Assembly: GCF_002205795.1 (NCBI RefSeq) | Contig: NZ_NIUY01000001.1 | Span: forward strand, 124,001-188,000 | Length of the DNA stretch: 64,000 bases | From: Chryseobacterium sp. VAUSW3 | GTDB lineage: Bacteria > Bacteroidota > Bacteroidia > Flavobacteriales > Weeksellaceae | Reading direction: 5' to 3' | Shown here: positions 53,805 through 62,639 of the stretch, piece by piece | How positions within the stretch are numbered: position 1 is the stretch's first letter | Layout: every line of letters begins with the position of its first letter | Program-made: the position numbers and the translations under genes | Notes under the pieces: generated by a model | The model's database searches: none | Told to the model about the DNA's origin: nothing | The model's input: the letters and a program-made list of their open reading frames with translations, nothing else

Positions 53805-54359
53805 TTATTTCCATTCAAATGTATCGATTAAATGCTGTAAATCATTTTTTATATAAGCAACAGCTGGTGCCAGAGAATCGGGTTTTGGTCTGGAATTGAA
53901 ATAGAGGTTTGCCGTTACATAATGTCTTGTGGAATCTGTAACAAAAAACTGCAGATTGGATGCTGTAGGACCGCTGAGTTCGTAAAAATTCCCGAAAACA
54001 TTGCGTTCCGGATAGGTAAAAGATTTCGTATCGATACTGCTTGCTTTGATGGTATGTTCATAAACCATCTTCTCCGACTCTTTTACATGAAGTGCAAAAT
54101 CATTTTTCACAGGGAAATAAGTGACGAAGACTTTGGCTTTCATTTCCGGATATTCAATGTAGTACCAGCAGTCGTTTTTTGCATTTACAATTTTAGCAAA
54201 ATCCGAGTATTCGAAACTGAAACCGCACGGCGAAACGTATTTCTGGTACTTGGCCTTTGGATATTCTAACCGGAGCTCGCCCGAAGGTTTTGGCTGGGCT
54301 TCTTCAGCACATGAAAACAAAAAAAATCCTAAAAATGTGAAAATGAGTTTTTTAAACAT
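53805..54359 (-). CDS. gldD: gliding motility lipoprotein GldD
   Basis: A 184-residue lipoprotein (lipobox FLFSC, C17). The PKAKYQKYVSPCGFSFEYSDFA and CWYYIEYPEMKAKVFVTYFP regions (shorter conserved pieces) and the YELSGPTASNLQFFVTDS segment are GldD-specific. GldD is needed for gliding and T9SS-dependent surface functions. The ATG at 54359 is chosen; an in-frame ATG at 54374 lies upstream of the -7 box. The usual neighbour gldE is not present here. Confidence 0.92.
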   Translation of the reverse strand: MFKKLIFTFLGFFLFSCAEEAQPKPSGELRLEYPKAKYQKYVSPCGFSFEYSDFAKIVNAKNDCWYYIEYPEMKAKVFVTYFPVKNDFALHVKESEKMVYEHTIKASSIDTKSFTYPERNVFGNFYELSGPTASNLQFFVTDSTRHYVTANLYFNSRPKPDSLAPAVAYIKNDLQHLIDTFEWK

Positions 54360-54363
54360 TGCG

Positions 54364-54371
54364 CAAAAGTA
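54364..54371 (-). promoter_or_regulatory. -7 element of gldD
   Basis: Minus-strand TACTTTTG ends four bases before the gldD ATG at 54359: a probable leaderless start. Confidence 0.5.
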
Positions 54372-54458
54372 CAAATTTGATTTGAAATTTTATAGGGAGA
54401 TTTCGATGCCAAAAAATGAAATTCTTTAAAGGAAAAATAAGTATTTATTAAGGAAAAA

Positions 54459-54521
54459 GGATTTAGGAATCTTCTTTTATTTTGCATATCAATCATTTAA
54501 TTCTAAAAGACTCCTAAATCC
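54459..54521. terminator. long inverted repeat after mutY
   Basis: GGATTTAGGA plus TCTT(CT)TTTA on the left pairs with TAAAAGA-C-TCCTAAATCC on the right (arms about 18-21 bases, loop about 24). On the minus strand a T run follows, so it can terminate mutY; the length is unusual for a simple terminator. Confidence 0.65.
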
Positions 54522-54584
54522 ATTTAAACAGTTACAGTGGTTACTGCTTTGTAATTAGAGTTCATAATACGTGAAATGTTAAAT

Positions 54585-55625
54585 TCAAATTGCATCTTCG
54601 ATCCATTTCAGATAATTTTCCAGTGGTTTTGGGAAAGATTTCTGGTGAGATTCTTCCAAATCGGTAGTCATAAAACCATTTTCCAGAGCGAAATTTTTAA
54701 ATATCTCTTCTTTATGCAAAATCACTTTGTATATGTTTACGGTAAGATTTTTATGCGTGAGCTTGTGCAAAATCGTTTTATGATGAACGATTTCTGTTTT
54801 AAATTCGGCAGGAACCTCTGTAGGAAATTCGTAAAGTCTTTTCCAGATAAAATCATCGCCTCTTCTTTTGATAAGAAATTTAGAGTCGCATTCAACATAA
54901 TAATAATTAAGTTCCAAATCTGTGGCTTTTGCTTTCTTAGATTTCATCGGAAATTCATGAATTTTTCCTAGATTAAATGCCAGACATTCCTTATTTAATG
55001 GACATATCCCACATTTGGGATTTTTTGGTCTGCATATTTCCGAGCCAAGGTCCATCATGGCTTCGTTAAAATGCCCCGCTTCGTTTTCAGGCATCATCCT
55101 CAATGCCAGTTCAGAAAAGTATGAAAACGCTTTCGAGTTTGAAATATCGAAATCATAAGCAAAAACCCGGGATAACACGCGGTAGAAATTGCCGTCTACC
55201 GCTGGGAGCTTTGTTCCGAAACATATACTTGAAATGGCTGCCGCAGTGTATTTGCCTACTCCTTTCAAGCTCAAAATATCGTTATAGTTTTCCGGGAATT
55301 TACCCTGGAATTCCTGTACGATCTGAAGTGCTGCTTTGTGAAGATTAAGGGCGCGGGAATAATAACCGAGTCCTTTCCAATATAATAAAACCTCATCATT
55401 TTCGGCCTGAGCCAAAGTCTGCACATCCGGAAATCTATGGATAAACCTGTTATAATGATTCAAACCCTGTTCGATTCTGGTTTGCTGAAAAATTATTTCG
55501 CAGATCCAGATTTTGTAGGGATCATTTGTATTTCGGAAAGGTAAGTCCCTGCCGTGTATTTTGTACCATGCCAAGAGCAATTCACCAACGTGAAGAAAAT
55601 CAGCATTTTGTTTTTTACTTTTCAA
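54585..55625 (-). CDS. mutY: A/G-specific adenine glycosylase
   Basis: A 346-residue glycosylase removing adenine opposite 8-oxoguanine. It has the helix-hairpin-helix LKGVGKYTAAAIS, the catalytic VDGNFYRVLSRVFAYD segment, four cysteines of the Fe-S loop (C-X6-C-X2-C-X5-C in CRPKNPKCGICPLNKEC) and a C-terminal NUDIX-like domain. Divergent from hup. The gap to gldD (225 bases) lacks the ssb and gldE genes found here in related flavobacteria. Confidence 0.95.
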   Translation of the reverse strand: MKSKKQNADFLHVGELLLAWYKIHGRDLPFRNTNDPYKIWICEIIFQQTRIEQGLNHYNRFIHRFPDVQTLAQAENDEVLLYWKGLGYYSRALNLHKAALQIVQEFQGKFPENYNDILSLKGVGKYTAAAISSICFGTKLPAVDGNFYRVLSRVFAYDFDISNSKAFSYFSELALRMMPENEAGHFNEAMMDLGSEICRPKNPKCGICPLNKECLAFNLGKIHEFPMKSKKAKATDLELNYYYVECDSKFLIKRRGDDFIWKRLYEFPTEVPAEFKTEIVHHKTILHKLTHKNLTVNIYKVILHKEEIFKNFALENGFMTTDLEESHQKSFPKPLENYLKWIEDAI

Positions 55626-55635
55626 AAAATGTTCT

Positions 55636-55643
55636 TATATTTG
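55636..55643 (+). promoter_or_regulatory. -7 element of hup
   Basis: TATATTTG, 29 bases before the HU ATG at 55673. It faces the mutY -7 box at 55649-55656. Confidence 0.6.
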
Positions 55644-55648
55644 CACAC

Positions 55649-55679
55649 CAAAAATATAAATAAATAAAGGAAATGACAA
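55649..55679 (-). promoter_or_regulatory. promoter of mutY
   Basis: Minus strand: TTG (55679-55677, in hup codons 2-3), 20 bases, TATTTTTG (55656-55649), then 23 bases to the ATG at 55625. Confidence 0.6.
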
Positions 55680-55963
55680 AGGCAGAATTGGTGAGCACCA
55701 TCTCGAATAAATTGGGAACTGAAAAGAATGAAACTCAGAAAGTTGTAGAAGCGTTCATGCAGGAGATCAGAACTTCAATGTATAATGGCGACAATGTTTA
55801 TTTAAGAGGTTTCGGTTCATTTGTTATTAAAACAAGAGCAGCAAAAACAGGAAGAAACATTTCTAAAAATACAGCAATCGAAATCCCGGCTCACAATATC
55901 CCGGCTTTTAAACCATCAAAAACTTTTGTTGAGAAGGTAAAAACCAAAGTAGCAATTAAATAA
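55673..55963 (+). CDS. hup: HU-family DNA-binding protein
   Basis: A 96-residue nucleoid protein of normal length with the conserved FGSFVIKTRAAKTGRN beta-arm region and NIPAFKPSKTF C-terminal segment; DNA-bending. Followed 45 bases later by the 29-residue basic protein, with which it is probably co-transcribed. Confidence 0.96.
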   Translation: MTKAELVSTISNKLGTEKNETQKVVEAFMQEIRTSMYNGDNVYLRGFGSFVIKTRAAKTGRNISKNTAIEIPAHNIPAFKPSKTFVEKVKTKVAIK

Positions 55964-56008
55964 TTAACTGAGAGAATATATAAGTTACAAATTAAAAATT
56001 TTTAAATT

Positions 56009-56098
56009 ATGCCAAGCGGAAAGAAAAGAAAGAGACACAAGGTTGCAACTCACAAAAGAAAGAAAAGAAGAAGAGCGAACAGACACAAGAAAAAATAA
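56009..56098 (+). CDS. 29-residue COX24/AURKAIP1-like basic protein
   Basis: A tiny, almost entirely basic protein: MPSGKKRKRHKVATHKRKKR followed by RRANRHKKK. The pattern KRKRHK...HKRKKR matches the COX24/AURKAIP1 family (DUF1713), whose mitochondrial member mS38 is a ribosomal protein; the family is widespread in Bacteroidota. It therefore probably binds the ribosome. Between hup and rng, both nucleic-acid genes. It is easily missed because of its length. Confidence 0.85.
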   Translation: MPSGKKRKRHKVATHKRKKRRRANRHKKK

Positions 56099-56122
56099 TC
56101 TATTCGCGATTTACAATATAAC

Positions 56123-56172
56123 AATATAGTTGGTGTTTTTATATTTATAAAATTTCACCGACTATATTTTTG
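56123..56172 (+). terminator. terminator of the hup unit
   Basis: A 13-bp stem (56123-56135 with 56156-56168, one T-G pair) with an AT-rich inner hairpin and a T run; it separates hup/COX24-like from rng. Confidence 0.8.
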
Positions 56173-56366
56173 TTTTGTCCCAAAATTTAACCTACAGATT
56201 GAAGGATTTAGTTATACCGGCTTCAGCATGGTATACGCCCCACAAATACACATTCTTAGTCGGTAAACATTATTTAAGTACCAAAACAGTTAAAAATTTT
56301 AGATAATATCCGCAGGAATTTCTGTAAATTCCCTTGTCTAAATCTTTTTAATTCCCCAATACAAGA

Positions 56367-57926
56367 ATGAAGAAAGAACTTATTATATCACATGAAGATG
56401 AAAGGTCTAAAATCGCCCTTCTGGAAGACGGAAGGCTTTTTGAGCTGCATGAACAGGAAGACAAAAGCGACTTTGTAGTTGGCGATCTGTTTATAGGGAA
56501 AGTAAAAAAACTCGCGCCCAACCTTAATGCAGCTTTCGTGAGCATAGGTTATGAAAAAGATGCATTTCTGCACTATCAGGATTTAGGTCCGCAATTCCTC
56601 ACTTATAAAAAATTTCTGAAAGACACTGTTTCAAAAAAACAGCAGAACTCTTCTCTAAAGAACTTCGAAGTTCAGCCCGAGATCAATAAAAACGGCCTGA
56701 TTGACAAAGTACTTGCAAAAGACGACAGCGTAATTCTGCAGATTACCAAAGAACCCATTTCTACCAAAGGTCCCAGAATATCCACCCAAATCTCCTTAAC
56801 AGGACGATTTCTCGTTTTAATCCCTTTCGATAAAAGCGTTTCGATCTCAAAAAAAATTGCAAATGGTGAAGAAAGAGAGCGACTTAGGACTTTAATTGAA
56901 AGCATTAAACCCGAAGGTTTTGGCGTAATCATCCGCACAGTTGCCGAAGGTAAAAAAGTAGCTGAACTGCATAATGATATGAACCAACTGGTTCAAAAAT
57001 GGGAAACCACCTTCAAAAACCTTCAGAAAAACAAAGTTCCAAGTCGGGTTTTAAGTGAAGAAGACAAAGCTTCAGCAATTCTGCGCGATAATTTCAATGC
57101 AGATTTCGTTTCTATTATCTGCGATGACGAGCAGATGGTTGACGACATGAAAGCCTATATTGAAGTCATCGCTCCGGAACGCAAAAACATCGTTCAGTTC
57201 TACGATAAGCCCATTCCGCTGATGGAATATTACAATGTTGAAAAACAGCTGAAACAGAGCTTTGGTAAACATGTAAACATCCCAAGTTCAAAAGGTGCTT
57301 ACCTTGTCATCGAACACACGGAAGCGCTTCACGTGGTAGATGTAAATTCAGGAAACAATATCTCTTCAGGAGGTGCCGGAAACAAAGAACATGCGCTGAC
57401 CGTAAACAAAATGGCCGCAACCGAAATTGCGCGTCAGTTACGGCTACGCGATATGGGAGGAATTATTGTGATCGATTTCATCGACATGATTAACGCAGAT
57501 CACCGCCGGGATTTATACGAACACCTGAAAAAGGAAATGAGCCGCGACAAAGCCCGTCACAAAATTTTACCTCCAAGTAAATTCGGATTAATACAGCTTA
57601 CGCGACAACGTACGCGACCGGAAAACATCATCGAAACCAAAGAAGAAAACCCTAATGCCGACGGCGAAATCCTTGCTCCGATCGTAGTGGTTGAACGAAT
57701 GGAAGAAGTAATAAGAGGTCTCATTCAGAAAGAAAAAGGAAAGATTTTTCTTCATGTACATCCTTTTGTTGAAGCCTATCTTACCAAAGGTTTGGTCAGC
57801 ATACAGACAAAATGGTATCTGAAATACAAAAAGTGGGTCACTATTATTCCGCGCGATTCTTTTAAATATCTGGAATATAAAATTATCAACTCCCAGAAAG
57901 AAGAGCTTATGAGCTATTCTAATTAA
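56367..57926 (+). CDS. rng: ribonuclease G/E
   Basis: A 519-residue endoribonuclease. An S1 domain starts at about residue 36 (VGDLFIGKVKKL ... AAFVSIGYEKDAFLHY), then the catalytic domain with VVDVNSGN (about 324) and GGIIVIDFIDM (about 368) supplying the metal-binding aspartates. It cuts single-stranded AU-rich RNA and matures 16S rRNA 5' end. About 268 bases of non-coding DNA precede it. Confidence 0.95.
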   Translation: MKKELIISHEDERSKIALLEDGRLFELHEQEDKSDFVVGDLFIGKVKKLAPNLNAAFVSIGYEKDAFLHYQDLGPQFLTYKKFLKDTVSKKQQNSSLKNFEVQPEINKNGLIDKVLAKDDSVILQITKEPISTKGPRISTQISLTGRFLVLIPFDKSVSISKKIANGEERERLRTLIESIKPEGFGVIIRTVAEGKKVAELHNDMNQLVQKWETTFKNLQKNKVPSRVLSEEDKASAILRDNFNADFVSIICDDEQMVDDMKAYIEVIAPERKNIVQFYDKPIPLMEYYNVEKQLKQSFGKHVNIPSSKGAYLVIEHTEALHVVDVNSGNNISSGGAGNKEHALTVNKMAATEIARQLRLRDMGGIIVIDFIDMINADHRRDLYEHLKKEMSRDKARHKILPPSKFGLIQLTRQRTRPENIIETKEENPNADGEILAPIVVVERMEEVIRGLIQKEKGKIFLHVHPFVEAYLTKGLVSIQTKWYLKYKKWVTIIPRDSFKYLEYKIINSQKEELMSYSN

Positions 57927-57976
57927 AACCGAAAATACAAAGCAGATTTTACGTAGAATTTGCATTTACAAATTAC

Positions 57977-58001
57977 AACTCCCTCCTGTAGGGAGTTTTT
58001 T
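57977..58001 (+). terminator. rng terminator
   Basis: AACTCCCT pairs with AGGGAGTT around CCTGT, followed by T. Confidence 0.85.
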
Positions 58002-58090
58002 ATTACGAAAAGGATTGTGTTAAAATTTTATCCCAATAATTTCGTAAATTACAGTTCGTTTTATCCACCCACAGTTTAAAATCTGGAACT

Positions 58091-60601
58091 ATGCCGGCAA
58101 ATCATTTTAACATTCAAGGTTTATCAGCTGAAGAAGTACGTCTCGCCCGCAAAAAATTTGGCGACAACACCTTAAAATATAAAAAAGAAAACACTTTTTT
58201 AGATGCTTTGATAAGCCTTGCTAAAGAACCCATGATTATTCTGCTTCTGGTGGCAGCCCTAATCTATTTTGTGAACGGCATGGTGAGCGACGCGATATTT
58301 ATGGTTTCGGCCATTGTGGTGATTTCGCTGATTTCGCTCTACCAGGATTCCCGCAGCCGAAATGCGCTCGAAAAGCTTAAGCATTTCACACAACCTAACT
58401 GCAAAGTCATTCGCGACGGAGAAATAGTGGAGATCAACAGCGAAGAGCTGGTTGTTGGCGACAGCCTGATTATTGAAGAAGGAACTTTGGTTGTAGCCGA
58501 CGGAACCATCGTTCATTCGAATGATTTTTCTGTTAATGAATCAATTCTCACCGGGGAATCGTTTGCGGTCTTTAAAGATAAAAGCAAAGAAGACAACTTT
58601 GTTTACAAAGGTACAACGGTAGAAAGTGGCCTTGCAATTATAACGGTAACCAGCATCGGAAACGAAACGAAACTCGGTAAAATCGGCAAAAGTCTCGAAA
58701 ACATTAAGGAAGAAAAAACTCCGCTTGAAATACAGATCAATGATTTCGTAAAAAAAATGGTTATCGCTGGAGTTGCCGCATTTCTTTTGGTTTGGGGAAT
58801 CAACTATTTTAATTCTCATGATATTCTCGACAGTTTGCTGAAAGCCTTAACCTTAGCAATGAGTATTCTGCCTGAAGAAATCCCGATGGCATTCACCGCA
58901 TTTATGGCGATTGGCGCCTGGCGGCTTATGAAGATGCAAATTGTGGTAAAACAGATGAAAACCGTTGAAACTTTAGGCAGCGCCACAGTAATTTGCACCG
59001 ACAAAACCGGCACAATTACCGAAAACAGAATGAGTTTGGCTAAAATTTTTACGCCCGAAACCCAAAAGATTTCAGAACCTGGAAAAACTTTAACAACCGA
59101 AGAAAAAGAACTCATTACCTTCGCGATGTGGGCAAGCGAACCGATTCCTTTTGATCCTATGGAAACTGCGCTGCATGAAGCTTACCGGAATTTAGGAGCC
59201 GAAGATGAACGGCCGCACTTCAAAATGGTTCACGAATATCCTTTGGGTGGAAAACCGCCTATGATGACACATATTTTCAGCAACAGTGCAGGAGAAAAAA
59301 AGATAGCAGCCAAAGGAGCTCCTGAAGCAATAATTAATGTCTGCAACCTGTCTGACGAAGAACAACAGAAAATATTAGATGCAATCGAGACCATAACTAA
59401 AGAAGGCTACCGCGTTTTAGGCGTTGCAAAAAGCGATTTCGCAGGTGACAGTTACCCACAACATCAGCAGGAATTACCTTTCACATTTTTAGGAATCGTC
59501 GGTTTTTATGATCCACCGAAAGCAAATATCACTAAAGTCTTAGAAAATTTCTATCAGGCAGGAATTTCTGTAAAAATAATTACCGGCGACAATGCTGCCA
59601 CAACACAGGCAATTGCCAAGCAAATTAATTTTAAAGGTTCAGAGAAAAGCTTGAGTGGTGATGAACTCATGCAGATGTCAGATGCTGATCTCCATAAAAC
59701 CGTAATGGAAACCAATATTTTTACACGAATGTTTCCGGAAGCCAAACTTCGTATCATTAACGCTCTAAAGGCCAAAAACCAAATTGTAGCAATGACCGGT
59801 GACGGTGTGAATGACGGACCGGCCCTGAAAGCCGCTCACATCGGCATCGCAATGGGAAAACGAGGTACGGAAATTGCCAAACAGGCCGCATCTTTGATCC
59901 TGATTGAAGACGATCTCTCGAAAATGGTAGATGCCGTCGCCATGGGCCGGAAAATTTACACTAACTTAAAAAAGGCGATTCAGTACATTATTTCGATCCA
60001 TATACCGATTATTCTTACGGTTTTCATTCCGCTGGTTCTGGGTTGGATTTATCCAAATATTTTCTCACCGGCACATGTTATATTTTTAGAATTAATCATG
60101 GGTCCCACCTGCTCTATCGTTTTTGAAAATGAACCGATGGAGAAAAACGCGATGCAGCAGAAGCCCCGCTCCTTCAAAACAACTTTCTTCAACAGCCGGG
60201 AATTGCTTACAAGCATTATTCAGGGTCTCGCGATCTCCGCAGGAACATTGTTTATCTATCAATATGCAGTACAGAATGGTTTTAACGAAGCACATACACG
60301 CACGATGGTTTTCACTGTTTTAGTTGCTGCAAATATATTTTTAACCTTGCAGAACAGGTCATTTTACTACTCCATCTTCACGACTTTAGGTTACAGAAAC
60401 AACCTCATCCTGCTGATTATTTCGATTACTACAGGAATAATGGTGCTTTTACTTTACGTACCAACATTCACTGAATTCTTTTTATTCGAAAGACTTTCAG
60501 CTAATGACCTTGGACTTTGCATCCTGATCGGTTTAATCTCTGTCCTTTGGTACGAACTGGTAAAACTAAGGCTGAGATTGAAAAACAAAAAACAAGTGTA
60601 A
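58091..60601 (+). CDS. cation-translocating P-type ATPase (type II, calcium-like)
   Basis: An 836-residue pump with the N-terminal cation-ATPase domain, TGES actuator motif (about residue 154), PEEIP in membrane helix 4, the phosphorylation motif DKTGT (about 304) and GDGVND. The PEEIP motif and length place it with type II pumps transporting calcium or similar cations; the ion is not certain. Eight to ten membrane segments. Possible promoter TAATTTCG at 58037. Confidence 0.92.
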   Translation: MPANHFNIQGLSAEEVRLARKKFGDNTLKYKKENTFLDALISLAKEPMIILLLVAALIYFVNGMVSDAIFMVSAIVVISLISLYQDSRSRNALEKLKHFTQPNCKVIRDGEIVEINSEELVVGDSLIIEEGTLVVADGTIVHSNDFSVNESILTGESFAVFKDKSKEDNFVYKGTTVESGLAIITVTSIGNETKLGKIGKSLENIKEEKTPLEIQINDFVKKMVIAGVAAFLLVWGINYFNSHDILDSLLKALTLAMSILPEEIPMAFTAFMAIGAWRLMKMQIVVKQMKTVETLGSATVICTDKTGTITENRMSLAKIFTPETQKISEPGKTLTTEEKELITFAMWASEPIPFDPMETALHEAYRNLGAEDERPHFKMVHEYPLGGKPPMMTHIFSNSAGEKKIAAKGAPEAIINVCNLSDEEQQKILDAIETITKEGYRVLGVAKSDFAGDSYPQHQQELPFTFLGIVGFYDPPKANITKVLENFYQAGISVKIITGDNAATTQAIAKQINFKGSEKSLSGDELMQMSDADLHKTVMETNIFTRMFPEAKLRIINALKAKNQIVAMTGDGVNDGPALKAAHIGIAMGKRGTEIAKQAASLILIEDDLSKMVDAVAMGRKIYTNLKKAIQYIISIHIPIILTVFIPLVLGWIYPNIFSPAHVIFLELIMGPTCSIVFENEPMEKNAMQQKPRSFKTTFFNSRELLTSIIQGLAISAGTLFIYQYAVQNGFNEAHTRTMVFTVLVAANIFLTLQNRSFYYSIFTTLGYRNNLILLIISITTGIMVLLLYVPTFTEFFLFERLSANDLGLCILIGLISVLWYELVKLRLRLKNKKQV

Positions 60602-60703
60602 CTTATTTTAAAAACCAAGAAACATCAGCTCAAAAACTGCAATAGGAAAAGTGTTCAAATCAATTTTAACTTTCTTTTAAAACACTTTCAGTATTCAATT
60701 TCC

Positions 60704-60711
60704 TAAATTTG
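60704..60711 (+). promoter_or_regulatory. -7 element of the NUDIX gene
   Basis: TAAATTTG ends four bases before the ATG at 60716: a probable leaderless start. Confidence 0.5.
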
Positions 60712-60715
60712 TTAC

Positions 60716-61345
60716 ATGGAAGTTTTCGGGAGAGATCTTATCAAAAAAATTCAGAGTGCAGAACTGTTGGGCGAAAACGCGCACATGATTTATTCGCCAC
60801 CCTACCGTCCGCTATTTTCTTACGATGAAATTATAGCCAGAAATCCAAAATTTGCGGCAGTAAACATTGTACTTTATCTTAAAAATAACGAATGGTATTT
60901 CCCTCTGATGGTAAGGAGTACCAACGAACGCGACCGTCACAGCGGACAAATCTCTCTTCCTGGCGGAAAAAGAGAAGAAACCGACCGTAGTTTCGAAGAA
61001 ACCGCAAAACGTGAAACTGCAGAAGAAATGGGAATCGAAGAACATTACATCCGGATCATCCGCGAAATGTCGCCCATTTATATCCCGCCAAGTAACTTTT
61101 ATGTAAGACCATTTGTGTCGTACACCAAAAAAAATCCACAGTTCATTCTTCAGGAAGCTGAAGCTGTGGAATTAATAGAATTCCCTGTTTCTTCGATACT
61201 GGAACTTACCGAACAGCCTGAAATGATGGCCTTACCAAGCAGCAGAGGCGTGGAAGTTCCGGTGATTAATTTCAACGGATATATTATCTGGGGTGCGACT
61301 TCAATGATTTTAAGTGAATTCAGCACTTTGATGAAAAATTTGTAA
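60716..61345 (+). CDS. NUDIX hydrolase, probable CoA pyrophosphatase
   Basis: A 209-residue NUDIX enzyme. The box GGKREETDRSFEETAKRET is followed by AEEMGI, and the preceding RHSGQISLPGGK segment is the additional motif of the NudL/CoA pyrophosphatase group (UPF0035). Likely cleaves CoA or its derivatives to 4'-phosphopantetheine and 3',5'-ADP. First gene of a four-gene cluster to 63185. Confidence 0.9.
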   Translation: MEVFGRDLIKKIQSAELLGENAHMIYSPPYRPLFSYDEIIARNPKFAAVNIVLYLKNNEWYFPLMVRSTNERDRHSGQISLPGGKREETDRSFEETAKRETAEEMGIEEHYIRIIREMSPIYIPPSNFYVRPFVSYTKKNPQFILQEAEAVELIEFPVSSILELTEQPEMMALPSSRGVEVPVINFNGYIIWGATSMILSEFSTLMKNL

Positions 61346-61369
61346 ATTCGCGGTCTATGTAAATTGATA

Positions 61370-62179
61370 ATGGCGAAGAAAAATATTTTCACAGATGCAT
61401 TTGGCAATCTTTATTTCCTGAAAAGATTAATCATTTTCATTTTAGGAATTGTTTCTTACAGAAGATTCAATGGCTTCAACAAACTGAAAATTTCCGGCAC
61501 CGAAAATCTGGTTGATTTGCCCGACTCCAACGTACTTTTTGTCTCTAATCACCAGACGTATTTTGCTGATGTAGCCGCCATGTATCACGCATTCTGTTCG
61601 GTGAACAACGGTTATCTGAACACGATAAAAAATCCTGTTTATCTACTAAATCCTAAAGTTGATTTTTATTACGTGGCCGCGGAAGAAACCATGAATAAAG
61701 GTTTAATGACTAAAATCTTTAAACTTGCCGGAGCCGTAACCGTAAAAAGAACCTGGCGGTCGGAAGGTGCAATCGTAAACAGAATGGTGGATTTAACCGA
61801 GGTAGAAAACATCATGAAAGCGCTGGATAACGGCTGGGTAATTACTTTCCCGCAGGGAACAACCTCCGCATTTGCACAGGGCAGAAAAGGGACAGCCAAA
61901 CTCGTGAAAAACCAACGACCCATCGTAATTCCTATAAAAATCAATGGATTCCGACGTGCATTCGATAAGAAAGGACTTCGGGTAAAAGTTACCGGTGTGA
62001 AGCCAACCATGGAGTTCAAAAAGCCTTTGGATATTGATTACGACAATGATGATGCCCAAACAATTTTAACAAAAATAATGGTCGCGATAGAACAAACCGA
62101 AGATTTCAACGTTCTACATGAATACGACCAGGAATTAAAAGCTCAAAAAACTGAAGAGAAATCTACCTTAAAATCATAA
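61370..62179 (+). CDS. 1-acyl-sn-glycerol-3-phosphate acyltransferase
   Basis: A 269-residue PlsC-type enzyme acylating lysophosphatidic acid. The motif around the active histidine is NHQTYFAD, giving H-X5-D rather than the usual H-X4-D, and the second motif is FPQGTTSAFAQGRKGTAKL. An N-terminal hydrophobic segment anchors it. The ATG at 61370 is chosen over an upstream TTG. It follows the NUDIX gene by 24 bases. Confidence 0.92.
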   Translation: MAKKNIFTDAFGNLYFLKRLIIFILGIVSYRRFNGFNKLKISGTENLVDLPDSNVLFVSNHQTYFADVAAMYHAFCSVNNGYLNTIKNPVYLLNPKVDFYYVAAEETMNKGLMTKIFKLAGAVTVKRTWRSEGAIVNRMVDLTEVENIMKALDNGWVITFPQGTTSAFAQGRKGTAKLVKNQRPIVIPIKINGFRRAFDKKGLRVKVTGVKPTMEFKKPLDIDYDNDDAQTILTKIMVAIEQTEDFNVLHEYDQELKAQKTEEKSTLKS

Positions 62180-62189
62180 AAAATTCTGA

Positions 62190-62627
62190 ATGAAAAGATT
62201 TATTGCATTTTTCGTTTTACTGGCACTCGCCTCTTGTACGACACAGAAAAAATATACCGATTTCGATTACAGTTATTCCCGCAGCGGCGGTTTGTCACCA
62301 ATTTACGAAAACCTTTGGATCAAAGGTAACAACGCCCATTATTCCTTCGAAGGACAGGGTAAAAACATTAAAAAAGATTTTACACTTTCAAAAGAAGAGC
62401 TCAATAACATACAGAATGTTCTGGAGCAGAACAATTTCCGAATGATTCAGGAAGACTATAAAAAACTTTACGATTATATTTCGACTTCTATCGTTGTGAA
62501 AAAAGGAAGCCAGTCGGCCAGCAAATCAGATGCCTCTCATATCATGGAAGGCGATAAACGCCGTTGGGAAAATGTGGTAAATACCTTTCGCCAGCTTATT
62601 GATTCCAAAACTGCCGAAGCAAAATAA
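62190..62627 (+). CDS. lipoprotein of unknown function
   Basis: A 145-residue lipoprotein (lipobox ALASC, C16). The mature part is small and charged without recognised domain. It lies 10 bases after the acyltransferase gene and 12 before the Mpl-like gene. Confidence 0.75.
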   Translation: MKRFIAFFVLLALASCTTQKKYTDFDYSYSRSGGLSPIYENLWIKGNNAHYSFEGQGKNIKKDFTLSKEELNNIQNVLEQNNFRMIQEDYKKLYDYISTSIVVKKGSQSASKSDASHIMEGDKRRWENVVNTFRQLIDSKTAEAK

Positions 62628-62639
62628 CGATAGCTAATA

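Noticed and set aside
56310..59580. A 17-base identical string (GCAGGAATTTCTGTAAA) upstream of rng and inside the P-type ATPase gene
   Set aside because: In an AT-biased 64-kb window a single shared 17-mer is within chance; one copy is within conserved coding sequence and there is no flanking similarity.
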